A stretch of 64,000 nucleotides of DNA from Acridotheres tristis (lineage: Eukaryota; Chordata; Aves; Passeriformes; Sturnidae): NCBI GenBank assembly GCA_037013685.1, contig CM072889.1, positions 18,547,976 through 18,611,975 of the forward strand, in the 5' to 3' direction. The notes under the pieces were generated by a model, which was given only the letters and a program-made list of their open reading frames with translations, was not told where the DNA came from and made no database searches. Shown in pieces: positions 26,101 to 40,230 of this stretch; within the stretch, counting starts at the first letter, position 1; the number at the start of each line of letters is the position of its first letter. The position numbers and the translations under genes are program-made.

Positions 26101-29100
26101 TCCCTGTGGCACAGCAGAACTCCATCCCTTCTCAATCACAAACACTGAAGCTTTTCCTTTATAAATCCTCCTCCTAGAATTTCTGCTTATGAATCTTTGA
26201 AGACAAAGCCACTGCTTCCAGAAGAAGAAAAGAAATATTCATTTTGTATTTATGAAGGAGCTATTAGCAGCAGTGAAATTTTCCATGCAACACATTCCTT
26301 TAAATGAAATTAATTAGATAAAAGTAGCACAGGCTTGAGGAAGAAAGAAATCCAGACACTTTCCCTGACAGACATGAAAACAGAGACAGATATATCCATA
26401 TTAACAATACAAAATATTATTAATTTCCATGTATATTATCTCACCTCAAAGAAAGACAAATACTATTGATAACAACGTTACTTGTGGGATGTTGAGTGGT
26501 TAAAACTTTCAGTTAAACTGTGCCCTGTTTTGGCCCGGGAAAAGCAAGATAAATTCACCTCAGAATTTTGTATAAGGCATAAGGCCCACAGAGCAAGTGT
26601 CAAACAGGACAATGAGTACAACCTCATCATTAAGCTACAGACAATAAAAGATCAATCAATAAAAGATGCCTGACAAATGTGCTTGAAAATACTAAACCAA
26701 AGAATTCCTGCAAGCAGTAATACGTGACTTTTGGCCAGCAAGTTCCAATAATTGATATGTCTGTGCATTTACAGTGCAGGAGGGTTGTTTGCACAACAGT
26801 TCTGGGTTCTGACGTTATTGATAATTTTTAAGGTAGAAACAAACTTGTTTAATTTAATGACAAAAGATAAAATTAAAATTAAAAACCCAGCCCAACTCCT
26901 CGTAGCTGTGACACTGCACTGGGGTACCAATGTTTAGCAAAGAAAATCCAGAGGATATTACTCCATGCCCAGTTTTATTTCAGTAGAGTTTTATCCCTAA
27001 TTTACTATCTCTTCCTACTTAATTTAGTCTCTTGTTTCTGACCTATCAAACTAAGAAACGGACACTACAAAACTAATTACTTCTTTTTTTTTCTTTTAAT
27101 TCCCTCAAAGGCTAAGGAACTAAACATCACAACAGGAACTCCAGCAGTAATTGGGCTTCAGTGTCACTCTGTGCCAACCACCTCTGAGCTGAAATGCAAA
27201 CTTTAATTTAACAAACATCATTGGCCAAACTGAGAAGCCTCAGCCCATCAGAGATCTTTGTGAGGATGACACTCAGCTGCAAGTTTTCAGTGCACAGTGA
27301 GATATGAAAGTTGTTTGCATTAATAACGACAGACACTGGACACAATTATTGTAAATACAATCAACTTTTCCCTAATCATTTCCCCAAAGCAGTGTTGCTG
27401 CTATGGGATGGATAAAAAGAACAGCAATGCAGAGCATTATAAAGGAAAGGAAATGGAAGCAGTTTATAAATGGATTTCTGCTTTAATTTATATGATCTCC
27501 AAATCTCAACATAGTCCAACCCACCTGTCACCAGTGCTATCAAAAATATTTTAATTAGCTTTAAGCTTTATTGTTTTTTTTAAATTATGGCAAGAATAGT
27601 GGGTGTTTGGGTTTGATTTTTTTGTTGTTCTTTGTAGTTTTTGCAAACATCTCATCAATATATTTGCTATTTTGCTACTTAAATCTGTATTAGTGACAGA
27701 GGAACTGGAGGTTTAAGTCTGAGGATCACCCAGCTTCTGACACTGGGAAGATTTAAGGATGACAATTTGGAGATCAAGGGAACTTTACTGCTGCCAGTGG
27801 AGGCAGGCAATTTTGGGATTTAAGTAACAAAAGCAGCAGTCAGACCATGAGATTTATTTCCTTGATTTTTAACACTGTATTTGAGGGAAAAAAAACCATT
27901 AATACAGATCTCTCTGGGGTTTAGCTCATAGAGGTGCATAGGGCACTCTCATACACTGCAATTTTTGTATCTTTTTAATGTTCCAGGTAGGGTATCTTCC
28001 AAACACAGCTGAAAATCTTTTTTTATATATCCCTTACTACATACAGAATAACACCAAGTGTGGCCTTGGCTCTGATTTTTTTTTTTTTTTTCCCTGTACA
28101 GCTCAATATTCACAAAGAGAGCTTTGCCATCCCCAATGAGGAATTACCTCACCTCCTTCCTAACATGAGCACAATACTGCTGGCTGCTTTTCAGGCACAA
28201 CAATTTGATTTCCTCACTTTACATGATGCCTAAATCCCTGTGCTTTAAAATGCAACCATGAGCTTGGTTCTTTGGAGTTTACTTAAGCTGAGCTTTCTAG
28301 CTCAGTTTAACTTTTGTCGTGCACGTTCAGGCTCCATTGCCTGCCTGTGTCAGAACCAAACTCCAATTTCCCTTTCCTTTGTCACCAAAGCGATCCACAT
28401 TGCAGAGAGGTTTTATTCAAGCTACAACACTCAATGCATTAATCGCTTTTATTTCCTAATAACAAAGAGAATAAAGGGAATGATAAATAAGTGTATAGGT
28501 GAGGTGATTTAGCAGTGATCCTGCACCTGGAAATGAAATAGTCTGGTCTCCCAAGAGATTGCTGCATTTGTTTCCACTGCATTTATCATCATCTTGATAA
28601 ATATTATGACTATCTTAAGCTCAATCAACCTTCTGCATTAACATGAAAGATAATTCACCACCTATACAAGTGCACAGTGAGGAAAAAAAAAAGCTCAATT
28701 TGGGAAGCAGAGAGGAAGCCTGGTGTGGTTAAGTTTCCTCACTACAGATACCATTTGGGATTCAGTCACGGCTGATATCAAGGAAAAAAATCTAGCAAAC
28801 TATCCTATCAGAGAAACCTATTAATTAAAGTGCAGTATAAAGAGAGCAATTAATTATTAGCTGCATAATTGTTCACAATAACCACTGACAGGAAGAGAGC
28901 ACTGCCACACTAAGATATACTGGGTGCAATCAGCAAAATAAAACATAAAGGCCTTTTTTATTCCTTTCTAGAAACATATCGAGTAGAAAACATTTCTGGT
29001 AGCCATACATAACATAAAAGGAGGAAAAGTGAATAAAGAAAGAGCCTGTGATTAACTTGTTGGCAGAAGACCACGGAGTGAATGCCCCAGCGTTGATCCA

Positions 29101-30839
29101 GGCCCCATTCCCCTTTCCCAGGGCTCTGGGAGCTCACATTTGCTGCACCTTCTGTCTCTGGACTTGGTGATAACCCAGCAAATATTTGCCAGACAAAGGT
29201 TGTTCAACACTTTCTTTACCATGTCAGTGTTTGTGTTCTCTGTCTTCACTCTTGTCTTCCATCACGACTCACTCTTCTAATTCCCTTTTTATTTCCTTAT
29301 TCCTCACTCTAATTTTTCCTAGTTTGTTATGTCCTATTCTCATCTGGCTTTCTAGGCTGCTCAGAGCTCTACTTTCCTTGTCTCCAACTTCATCTCCAAC
29401 AGTTGCAATCCCTATTACTGAATTTCTTGGATAAACAGAGTAGCATAACAAAGGGACACAATTGAACTACATTTTCTGAAGAAAATATCTTCTTTTTTTT
29501 GAAGATTTTATGGTGAAGAATAAAGTTTAAAAATGTTACTTGAAAGAAGGGGACAGAAGGAGAAAAATAAAACAAAAGATTTCTTACAGATGGGAGGGAA
29601 AAAAAACAAAAAAAAGAGACCAATGCATCACTGAGGTACCAAACACCTGATTTTAGACCAAATGGCACAAGGGACATTTGAAACTACCAGATCATGTGGG
29701 AATGGACATTACCTTCATTTGCAGGTGGGGGTTTGGTGTTTTGTTCCTGTACTCAGCAATTCAGCTCCAGCAATCCCAAACAGAGCAGAGGCCACCATGA
29801 CCCATCTGATTTTTGTGGAACCAGGCACCAAGGGATGTCCCCAAGCAAAGTTCACAGAGCTCAGGTTGTTCCCAGCTAAATTTCTCTATTTACACACTCT
29901 TCCAGCCAGCCCTGGGGAAATGTTAAACTGGACTCAAAAATACCAGAGAACATCTCAGGGCCTGGGACTACTGCAAAGCCAGGTAAAAACTGAATTACTA
30001 CAGAAACATCTCTGTACTTGGCTTTGGTTTTTCACTGCTTCAATAATGAGAAAATAAATTTCCTGCAAAATACTTTTCTCTAATAGGATTAATCATATTG
30101 TAGAAGTATCAGAGACTTTGTGAGGGTGGAGATGCAAATATTACAGTGCCCTGTGTCACCTTTTGGATTTTAAGGAACCCATTTATTTCTTTATTCACAG
30201 AAGCGAATTCAGTGTGTTAATTGGGAATGGGAAAGAAATTACTTTCATTCACATACTTCAAATTGATTGGCTGTCTTATTTTGTTACAAAGAGTGAATAA
30301 AGCCCTAAACAAATAAACTAATCTACCTAGGCACACAATTATTTATTACTTATTATTTACTGTGCCCCTTTGTATTCATTCTTCCTGTAAGATAAACAGC
30401 CCCAGCCTTCCCATCTCACTGAACATGAGATTTTTTTTTTTTTTTTACAGGCCCTCATTAACCATTCTTGATAAAAGTCTAGATTAGTTTATTGGCTTCT
30501 ATTAAAACTACACAAAATACCGATTTGCTTAAAATTAGTTGTCTTCAAAGATAGTTAAGGAAATGTTACTTAGTCAGATGTCCAAGGTGAGAAGTTCTAT
30601 AGTTGATCATTTATAGCTGAGGTTTTTCACCAGCAAAAAAACGCCCCAAAAGGCACAGGTATCAAGATACAGAATTGCATTTTATTTTAAAGTAAATTGT
30701 GGTGATCTAGACTATTGCCAGCTTACCAGGCAAAGCCAGGCTTCTCAGCAGCATCAGGCACCAGAGACCCACAGACTTCTCACAATTTCTACCATATCAT
30801 GTCCTGGGGAAATGAGCAGAGTCAAATATATTCAAAAAG

Positions 30840-30846
<7 letters not shown>

Positions 30847-30872
<26 letters not shown>
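30847..30872. repeat. T26 homopolymer
   Basis: Twenty-six consecutive thymines preceded by CTC. It is a simple repeat. Confidence 0.95.
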
Positions 30873-30874
<2 letters not shown>

Positions 30875-32012
30875 TAGAACTTACCTGATTCTTATATTTA
30901 ACAGAAAATGTAAACTTTTAGGAAGAGACTTCTGAAGTCTTTTGAGAAAATCAAAGTTTTGGTTTTGCAGCTTTTACAGATGTAAAATGAAGCTGACATG
31001 AACGGTCCAAGTAAGCAGCAAGGTGACTGACAATAAACCTCTCAGAAATAATTTCATTCACTAAATGAGATTTTTTGGAACATTCCTGAACTGTAAATAA
31101 TATAAAGGTCGGTGCTTAAAGATTAGAGCAAGTTAGAAGATAATTTATTTTCTGTGTGTTTTGCAAAATACAGAAATCCAATTTCCAGCTACTTTTTCCA
31201 TTACCTGAAATAAATATTGGGGTCTGATCACACATTTAATAAGAATATGCATAACTTTCTGGAAATTTCATCAGGAGAAAGGAGGATATAGACACTATAG
31301 ACAAACAATTCAAAGAAATGAAGCACATTGACTTGGAGAAAAAAAAAATGTTTTCCATATTATGATAAAACCCTTTTAGAGTGTTAAGGAAAAATCATCT
31401 TCTCCAGTTTCTTGGACATTTTTCTTTGCTCTGAATTGACAGATTTACTTGGCATTTTGGTAAAATTTATTTCAGCAGCACTGTTCACTTACCTAAGTGT
31501 TTTAAAACATAGAGTTGATTAATAAGCTCAGTTACTGAAACACAGACTTTCAAGAAATCCAAAAGATTATTTCCCAGAAGTTGATGTTGGTTGTCAAGAA
31601 AACCACGGACATGTTTAGTGAGGACACACACTTTCCAAGTCCTGTGCAATATTGCAGAATTGGCCAAACCCACTTGAGGCTGTGCCAGAATTCTGCTTTT
31701 GGTAAGGACAGACAGGGGACAGCACTGATCCCATGATTTATTCCCCATTTTTATTCCCCTCCAGGGGCTACATCCCTTTTGGATGACACTGCCAGGCCTT
31801 GCTGTGACCCAGATTTTGGGTTTTAAAAGAAAACACAACAAATTCCTGATGCAGTTTAGAGCAAAATCCTGCAGGAATGGTTCCAGCCCAAAGGAACAAA
31901 TGTCAGAGCACAGAGACAGCAAGAATGCCACGGCAGGACAAGAAACTCTAAAAGCTACTGCAGGGGCTTCTCTTGGGGTGTGGGGAGCTCCAAATTCAGT
32001 AATAACTGACAA

Positions 32013-32040
32013 ACATATATATATATATATATATATACAT
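32013..32040. repeat. AT dinucleotide microsatellite
   Basis: About twelve AT units bordered by ACAT at both ends. It is probably length-variable between individuals. Confidence 0.95.
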
Positions 32041-33666
32041 AAAAACATTTTTGCTCTTGTTTCCACTCGATTGAATTTCCAAATACTTTGCAGTGAAAAG
32101 CTGAATCAATTTTAAATCCTAATCAAAGATGTCCCCAAACCCAGGGAGCAGAGTCTCCTTGCTGTTTAAAGCAGTGACAAAAGTTGCAATGACACACAGG
32201 GAAATAGCTCAGCACTTAGAGCATTTGCTTTGGCTGAATTATTCCACTCTGCCTCAGTTAAGATTGCCATTTGTTAATATAGCACATAATTTGATTTAAA
32301 AGTGAGACCAATTCACAGATCCCATGTCTTGCTATCTGTGTGCATTTGCTCCACATAGTGACTGAACATCTTACAACTCCTTGGAAATGCACACTGCACT
32401 GAAATAGGATATTTAGCCAGTTTATTACCATTACTAAATGTACTGTTGCAGTATAAATCTTTAAAAGCACGTCAAGACCTACCTAAGCTTTGTGACAGAT
32501 TGAACCTTAATGCTTGCACTGGCCCAGGAAAAATGTGATTTCCCAATATTACAACAGCTACACAATGTAAATGCTGAAGTCACTGATTACATTCGAGTCA
32601 AATATTTATTTACCAACTGACAAAGTGTTACTCCTGGCAAGATAACAAAACCTGATGCTAATTAAGGGCACTTTTTTTTTTTTTCTGATGGCATCCAACA
32701 CTAATGCAGTTTGTTTAGAACAAAAAAACCCCACAAAACAAAATACACAGGCATTTCAAAGACTTTTTTCCCCACCATGAATATGGTGTAATTCCATTTC
32801 ATGGCACTTTTAAAAACATTCTCCCCCTTACACACATCTGACTTTTCTTCACCACAGTTACAAAAGGTGGTGGTAACAAGGTACCATGACTGAAACACCA
32901 AAGGAAAAGACATTATTGCATCATGTCAATACTTCAGCCACAAAAAAAAAACCCATCACTCACCTCCCTTGAGGATGTGAGGATCCTGGCATGGTACTAA
33001 CAGGAAAATACAAACCAGGCCAGGAAGTTCCTGCACATGCAGCACTTCAGGATAAAATTCTGGGAGTTCTGCAGGGAAGGCAGCTGAAGACCAGAATTTG
33101 TGAGAAACTGAAAGACAAAACAGGCTGTATAAACACTGAGAACTTGGTACTGGATCCAACTCATAGGCAAAACAGTATTTTCCCTGTTCTTTCTTCTATT
33201 CCCCTCCTTTTCTAAATAGGAATTTATTCTTTTTCTTACTGTTTTCTCCTTTTTTTGATTCTTTGCATGGGATTTGCAAGCCTACAGTCTTTCTCAAATG
33301 TTACCTAAAAAATCCAGTCTAATCAAGAAAAATTATATAGTAAAAATTGGCATCTTCACATTGATATCAATCTTGGAAGTGGAATCAAAGTTCCTGGCAA
33401 GTCTGACTTCCTGAATTGAAACTTTGAAATTTTTTTCAACAGGGAGAAAAGTTTATCATTTTTCCATTAACGTTGAGATTCACATGTGATAAAGAGGAGA
33501 AACATGCCCAATTGCCTAAAAGCAAGAATAAAAGTAAGTGGGAGAAATCATCTTAGAAAAACAGACAGGAAGGTGCTAAAAAGGAAAGAAATTCAGTTTA
33601 AAACCAAAAAGCCAACAAAACAAACCACAAGCAAACAAAACCCAACAGGGAATGCATGAAGTGAAG

Positions 33667-33747
33667 AAAATCAGAATATAGAGGGATGTAAAGAAAATCA
33701 GAATACAGAGAGAGGTAAGGAAAATCAGAATATAGAGGGAGGTTAGG
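33667..33747. repeat. Three tandem copies of a 27-bp unit
   Basis: Units 33,667-33,693, 33,694-33,720 and 33,721-33,747 are each exactly 27 bp and begin AAAATCAGAATA followed by a purine-rich AGAGGGA or AGAGAGA half. They differ by only a few substitutions. The strand is almost pure purine apart from scattered T and C. This is a small minisatellite seed and not recognised as a named family. Confidence 0.95.
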
Positions 33748-35315
33748 ACATGGAAGAATTAATAGTGAGATAATCCATCATAACACAAGGGGATGTTTTG
33801 GAGCCCCTGCTGTCACTCATTTTCATTAAGGAATGAATACTCACCCTATGGTTTGAGTTTCTCGTGCTACAAGATGCTGATACGCTGTTTTGTGACATTT
33901 TCACTCCGAAGCATTCATCTTCTTTCAGCTAAACCAGACTGATTAAACTTTAACCAGAGGAGACACGAGTTAGGCAGGGTTTATTTGTGGCTCACATATG
34001 GCTCCTGTCTCTGTCACACACGACATTGGAGCAGCAAGAAAGGGCAACTGTCTAGACCCCACTGAATCAGTGGGAGTCCTACAGATGGTTCCTATTAATC
34101 TTCAGTTTCCTCAGAAACCTGCTCTTTTTCCCACCTTCCCCTCAATCTGTAAAACCCTGCCCTCCTCCTAAGTCTTGCCTCAAAACTAATTGGTGGAGTC
34201 GGATTCTGCAAACATTTGCCCACATATGCATGGAAAACTTCAGGCTACGTCTTCATAACGACTTCAATGTGACTCAAATAATTAAAGTTCAAAGCCTATG
34301 AGGGATGTCTCGATCCAGGGTAAAAAGTCACTGCCTGCCACGTCACAGCCAGTGAGGATCTGAGCTGAAATTCAAAAGCAGCCTCGATGTCTGACGTTCA
34401 CCTGAGGTAGGAGAGCCTCAGGCAAGGCACAGAGAGAAATCAGCCAAAAAGGGAGACAAGGCATGTGAGCAGAGCCTTGCTTGCCCCCTAAAATAATGAA
34501 ACACAAACCAGCCCCAGTCACAAAAGAGCAAACATCTTTTGTTTTATGGGAAGGTCTCAGATACTTGGGTTTAACAACCTGAACAAGTGCCCCCATAACC
34601 AGACACAGAGATTTTGAGTTAATTTTTCCTGCCTGTTGAAGTTGTTTTCTGAACAAAACCATCCCCGTGGAGGGTGTAAACCTGGCTGATGTAAAATTAA
34701 ACTCCCAGCAAATCATTAAGCACCAATCCTTGGAGCTTTGTTGTGCTGGTGTGGGCACTGTGCACGTGTGGCATAAATACAGCTCCGAGCTCTCTGTGTG
34801 CCCATTTCAAACACAGGGACGGGCCAAATATCACTGAGAGCAAGATTTTAGATCAGTGTGGCATGAATTGCACAAGGGGGACAGCAGAGCTCAGTCTGGC
34901 TGCTGGGACAGGGATTGCACCCTGAGCCTGTCACAGCTGACACTGCACATCACTGGAGGCAAAAGCAGGGCTTGGGATAAAGAAAATGCAACTTCTGGGC
35001 CTGCTTTGCTGCTCTAAAAATCACAGCAGTTTCTCAAAGAAACATCAAAGGCAGGGTTTTGCATGGGAGATGGATAGGACTCCGTTCTTCTCTACTTCTG
35101 CATGCCAAAATATAATTACAGGATGAACTGGACCACGTTTACTGATGATGTAATTCCACTGAAGTTATTTCTGGGAGAAAATCTAATCTAATCCACTAAT
35201 ATAAGTCTGCAGCATGTTGATACCTGATAATTAAACAAACTGGATTTCCCCTTTGTCTCATCAGCACTGCTTGGAAAAACACATTGTTTTAAAAGAAGAT
35301 TAAATTAATACTTTT
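33748..35315. other. Unique non-coding DNA
   Basis: No gene or known repeat family is recognised. A minus-strand frame at 34372-34758 (128 codons) has no recognisable domain. The CR1 fragment follows immediately. Confidence 0.5.
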
Positions 35316-35513
35316 CTGGGTGGGCCAGGTTAAGGCTGTGAAGGTGGGGAGACACCAGAAGAGGCTGCCCAGAGAAGCTGTGGATGCTGCACCCCTGGAA
35401 ATGTTCAAGACCAGGCTGGAAGGGATTTGGACCAGTGGAAAGTGCCCCTGCCTATGGGGGCAAGGCTGATTTTTAGGGTTTCTTCCAACCCAAACCATTC
35501 TGTGATCCTATGA
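35316..35513 (+). mobile_element. CR1 LINE 3' end, 5'-truncated
   Basis: The segment carries hallmark words of avian CR1 3' ends in the right order. These are GAGGCTGCCCAGAGAAGCTG, then TGTTCAAGACCAGGCTGGA, CCAGTGGAAAGTGCCCCTGC, TTCCAACCCAAACCATTC and the terminal TGTGATCCTATGA. CR1 is the dominant avian LINE, and most copies keep only the last few hundred bases because reverse transcription stops early. This copy has lost all ORF2 coding sequence, is diverged, and appears to lack some bases in its middle. It is the clearest avian marker of the window. Confidence 0.92.
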
Positions 35514-38500
35514 CCAGTAATGATTAGGTGTGTCACCAAAAAAAAAGTGAAATTATTGACCTCGGGTAGAACGATATGAGCCTTTTTCCTAAACAAGAAG
35601 CTGCCTTTTAATCTCACAGAATAAATTTTAGCAAAATATTGATGTCCTAGGCCTGGTTTCAGACATTAACTCAGCTGAAAGTGGAACATGGATGTTCATT
35701 TGCTTTTCCAGAGGGATGCAGAGACAGCTCTGCCAGCTCAGCACAGGGCAGGAGAGCAGAGCTGTATTCACCAAATACAACATCAACATCTGGGCTCTCC
35801 CAGCTGGTTTTAACTCTGTTTAAGGTAAAAAAAATCCATATGATCTAACAACCATGTCTCCACTTGGAGTGAGCAGGTAGAGCCAGAGATTTAACACCTC
35901 CTTCAACTGACTCTGCTCACATCTCCTCTCTGCACGTTCCCAATTCCATTCACTACACTTGTCCTTGCATATGTTTTTGCATTATTCAGTAGCAAATTCA
36001 GACCTCGGGCATAAACAAACAAATCACATATGTTTCATTAGCTACAGCAAGGTCTAATTGCACTAACCAGAAACACACAGGAAATCAAAAATGTTCAGAA
36101 TTGTTACTATAGCCACCACAAAGTACAAATACTTAATACAAACTTTATAATATAAATAATTTAATAGAGAGAAACCTAATGAAAATGAAAGGACACCCAG
36201 AAAGGAATATATTTTAAAGCACTAACACCCCATGAAAAAAATATATTCGGGTATAAAGTGGCCAAACACAATTATAACTTCAGGTTCTCAATAGGAAAAT
36301 GGGTTTCAGACTCTCCTCCCATGCAGCAGAAACAGTTGAGGTTTTCCACTAATGAAGAAACAAATAAAAACCAGAGAACAGAAAATTCCAGCTTTACAGA
36401 AGAGGAGGGGATCAGGACATAATTAACAGTGCCAGATTGCTTTTCTGCTTTTCTGGTCCCAGAGTAATGTAATTGTTCTACGTGTTCCTTCAAACATAAA
36501 GTTATTTTTTAAAACTCCTTGTGTACCCTCAGCTTCTCACATTTCTTTCATGTTGCTTGATTTGCCTCAGTTTGGCTTACAGGTTTGATAGCAAATTATC
36601 AATAACCCTGGAAGATTTATAAGCATTCAACGAACTTTCAGGAGAGTACAGAGAAAAAAAAAAATCTGTATCTGTAATAAAACTACATATCCAGAAACAG
36701 CATTAAATATGAGAATTTCAAAGAATATCCTAAAATAGTGATTTTTTTTGTGTTCATTCTGTACATTTAGCTTGCTAAGTTAAGACATTAACCAGCAAGA
36801 ACAAAAACCACAACCAGCTTTCAAGGAAAACAGTTACTCCTACTCGTTCAAAAAGTACAGACACCAAATATTTCTAAGTTTGACAGTCTTTGTAAGAGAC
36901 TTATGCTAAAAAAAAAAAAAAAAGTAAAGAAAAAAAAGTGGTCCAACTCCAGCCTGAAGAACATTTTTAAAAAGAAAAACAGTTTTACTACCATACAGTC
37001 TCTACTGCTAACAAGGGGTAGATGCATCTCCTGAAAAATCAGAAAAAGAAACTCCTGTTTGTCTATAAACAGATATAGAGTATATTTATACATACATTAT
37101 ATTTATATTTTATATATTTATATGCTTACATGTACATAAATACAAACAGAGGGATAAAATAAATACCTGCACTGAAAGAGGTGACAATGCTAAAAACCAG
37201 AAGTGAGCCATCAAAATTTATCACGACTTACTCCAGTTAATAACAGCAAGGCTTGGACCATATTTTGCATCTATTTTAAGAACAAACATTCAGTCAAACA
37301 TCAGCACTGCTCACAGATCTAACAAGAGAATATTTTTTTTCTCTATTTTGCTGGGAATGATTAAGAAACACCAAATTGTTGGGAGTTCCCATCTCCCTCA
37401 GCCTCAGCTTCGTATCATTACAAAACAAACCCTAAAAGGAATTTCATAGGAGAGGTGAGCATTAGCCCAATTTATTATTTCTCATCATGAAGAGTAAAAA
37501 GGTAAATTCAGATGAAGACAAATGGGAGCCAAGCATTTCAGGTATCTTCTTCTAATTAGGAAAGTGTCAGAACCTCTGTCCTAAATTTGTTCTGTCAAAA
37601 GTAATAGAACAGATCATTGTTTCCAAGGCTAAGACACATTAGAATTTTTATTAGGAGCTCCTAACAAATGAGAAATACAAGAGCAAAGCTGTTATTTGAA
37701 TGTCACGGATTCTTCAGGTTTAATACATCTAATTTCCTCTTTCTCTGCTGTTGGAGCTGTGTGCAGCACGACACAGTGCACAGGCACAAACACAGAGGAG
37801 CCACTGCTTTGCAATTGAAATGAGATTTCATAAATCAGGGGAATACAGCATTGCATGCTAGTGGAAAGCTGGCTCTTCACTATTTTCAAACAATATTTTA
37901 AAGCCCACTTTAATTCAAACAGAAAATGATTTTATTAGTAGTGTTAGCACCAGTTATTCTTTAATATATTAGTGGTGTCTTTTCATATCTGGCACATAAA
38001 AACATACCATCTTCCATTCTTTCAACAACATCCTTTCTATTTGCATTAAAGATATCATCCAATGATTTTAGTTTCTAAAAATCTTCACCCTTAGTTGATT
38101 GTGCAGCTTGGCTGTTAATTATTTTTTCACTCGGTGTTGATTTCCTCCATGCAAAGACTCCAGTTTTATTTTTAGTCTCTTATATAATTGTTCACTAATG
38201 CCTTATTAAAGCTGAACACCTGTAGCCTCAGTTATCTTATAAATGAGTTAACAAGGAAAAACACTCCCCCAGGGAAGCTTGTATTATATATCTGAACCAG
38301 GACAATTAAACCATTATGTACCTCCTCAAAGTTAGCTCTTCTTTGGTTCCAGTATTTCAAGCTGTTATTCCTCCTTTTTGGCTACGAGGAAAGAATCAGA
38401 TTCAGCCCGAAAAGAATGAGCACAGCAAAAAAAATGAACTCTTCTACAGCAAGTTTCTGCAAAAGCTCAGGACTTTGAATATGTTAATAGATGTTCACCA

Positions 38501-38520
38501 TCTCTTAATAGAGATGATGA
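35514..38520. other. AT-rich unique non-coding DNA
   Basis: Contains an A17-type run near 36,907-36,923 and an AT-rich tract at about 37,075-37,145. No gene or interspersed repeat is recognised. Confidence 0.55.
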
Positions 38521-39085
38521 AAATGTCTTTTTCAGAAGCCTGGCGTCCTGCTCTGCACACACACCAGATGAGAACCACAGCTTTATTTGCTCACAGTTGT
38601 TCATTTTTAAAAACTGATGCAGGCAGCAGCGAGAGGTTTCTTTGCTGCCTCTGCAAAGCAGGAACACTGCCAGGCTCCAGAGCTGGCAGCAGCAGCAGCC
38701 AGGGGGGACCAGGCACTTTTGGGGGTCAGCTCAGGTGTGTTACCTGCAGCTGAGCCTGAAGCCAGCCCAGCTCTCCCTGTCCCTGGTGCAATCCACCTCC
38801 TCCAGAGCCCAGCAGGGTGAGGAGGGGGCAGAGCAGCTCCCCCAGCTCAGAACCCCACACCCAGCCAGTCCCAGTGCAGGTAAAGCCTCTGGCCTGGACT
38901 GGCACAAATTCTGCTCCCTGAGAGCAGGGGAGGGCACAGGATGGGACAATGGACAGGCTGCAGGTCCTGCTGTGACAGCAGCCTGCCCTGGACTGAGATG
39001 GGAGCAAAGCCCCAGAATAAACAAGATCTCAAAGAATGCATGTGGACACAAGCCAAAGAGCAAGGACAATTCTCCAGCACCCTGG
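38521..39085. other. GC-richer patch without a recognisable gene
   Basis: At least six overlapping open frames on both strands cover this patch, none with a recognisable domain. It is rich in GCAGC, CCAGG and CTGCAG words. The simultaneous openness of many frames argues against a single real reading frame. It is not CpG-rich enough for a promoter island. Confidence 0.5.
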
Positions 39086-40230
39086 AATCTATTGCTTTAA
39101 TTTGTCCATACAGCTATATAAAACTAGCAATTTATCTTGTCTTTTCCTGAGCAGCCTTTTATAAAGCAAATCAAATATTCTCACAAGTGCCATTCCAGTA
39201 TCATTTCTGAATGGGAAGCTTGGGTCTTCTCAGTATAATTTGATAGTGCGTGATGTAATTGGCCCCTGGCTGATATCTTCATTTATTTCATGCATTTTCA
39301 GGTTCACATCAATACTGAAATCTGGCACAACCTTTGTCCTCTTGAGGAAAAGAGCTTGTAACATAAACCTGGAGGAAGAAAAAGTGAATGATCCAAAGTA
39401 GGCATGCCCTGAACCAAAATTCCCAGTAATTTCAGGTGTCTCCTTTCACACTCCATGCTGCTGGATGCACCTTCTGTGCTGCAGCTCTATTTAAAAGTCT
39501 GACAGAAGAAAGATATCGAGGTTAGCACCTATGCACTAAATCTGTAATACGTGATTCCCAATAAAAATAAAAGTAAAAAATTGACTGAATGAGCACTAAA
39601 GTAATTAAAGCCTATCAAATGAATCCTTATTGCACTGTTGGTAGGATATACCCAGACAGGACTCTATTGAATTTCCATTACCTTAACTGAAAGCACAATA
39701 ATGCAGATCCACTGCTTCTTCTAAAAACGGTTCTCTGAGCTTTTTCACGACTGATCGTAAACCAGACGTACTGGGATGTCATAAAACAATTCTTTGTTTA
39801 GTTACAGGTATGAAAATACAGCCCCCAGTCACACTCTGTCAGGTTTTACAGAGTACCACAAACCCCAGAATAGATGTCCTGCTTAAACATGTAAAATAAA
39901 GATGACTCGACTCAAATGATGGCCCAAGGGCCTGTGTGCTGTAAAGTTGACACGTTTGAATTATAGGAAAACCAAAGTGTCCAGAGCTAATTAAATCCAT
40001 TCATCTCGGATTTTGAATTTCATACAGATCTGTAATGAAAATTCATTTCAATTTCTTCCTGCTACTTATTCCAAATCTCACCATAGCTCTGCTAAATGAC
40101 CAGATGTTCAGCAAATCCTGGATCTGGTAACTGGGAAGCTTTGGGGTGCTGGGAGCTGTTTTTTAACAGGAATAACCACGATTCTCCAACAGTGATGATG
40201 CATTAATCTGAAGAAAAGCAGCTCCATGAA
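39086..40230. other. Unique non-coding DNA, candidate for conservation testing
   Basis: No gene or repeat is recognised. The interval at about 39,180-39,370 is free of low-complexity sequence and has words typical of conserved non-coding DNA, but this cannot be shown from one sequence. Confidence 0.5.

Larger units (their letters stand above)
26101..33666. other. AT-rich unique non-coding DNA
   Basis: Holds homopolymers (T16 at 28,076-28,091, T16 at 30,431-30,446, T26 at 30,847-30,872) and an AT microsatellite at 32,013-32,040. A 193-codon minus-strand frame (31485-32066) contains the AT repeat read as alternating Ile/Tyr and is not credible as a gene. No interspersed repeat family is recognised. 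Confidence 0.55.

Noticed and set aside
31485..32066. 193-codon minus-strand open frame
   Set aside because: Contains the AT microsatellite as an Ile/Tyr run. The remainder has no recognisable domain.
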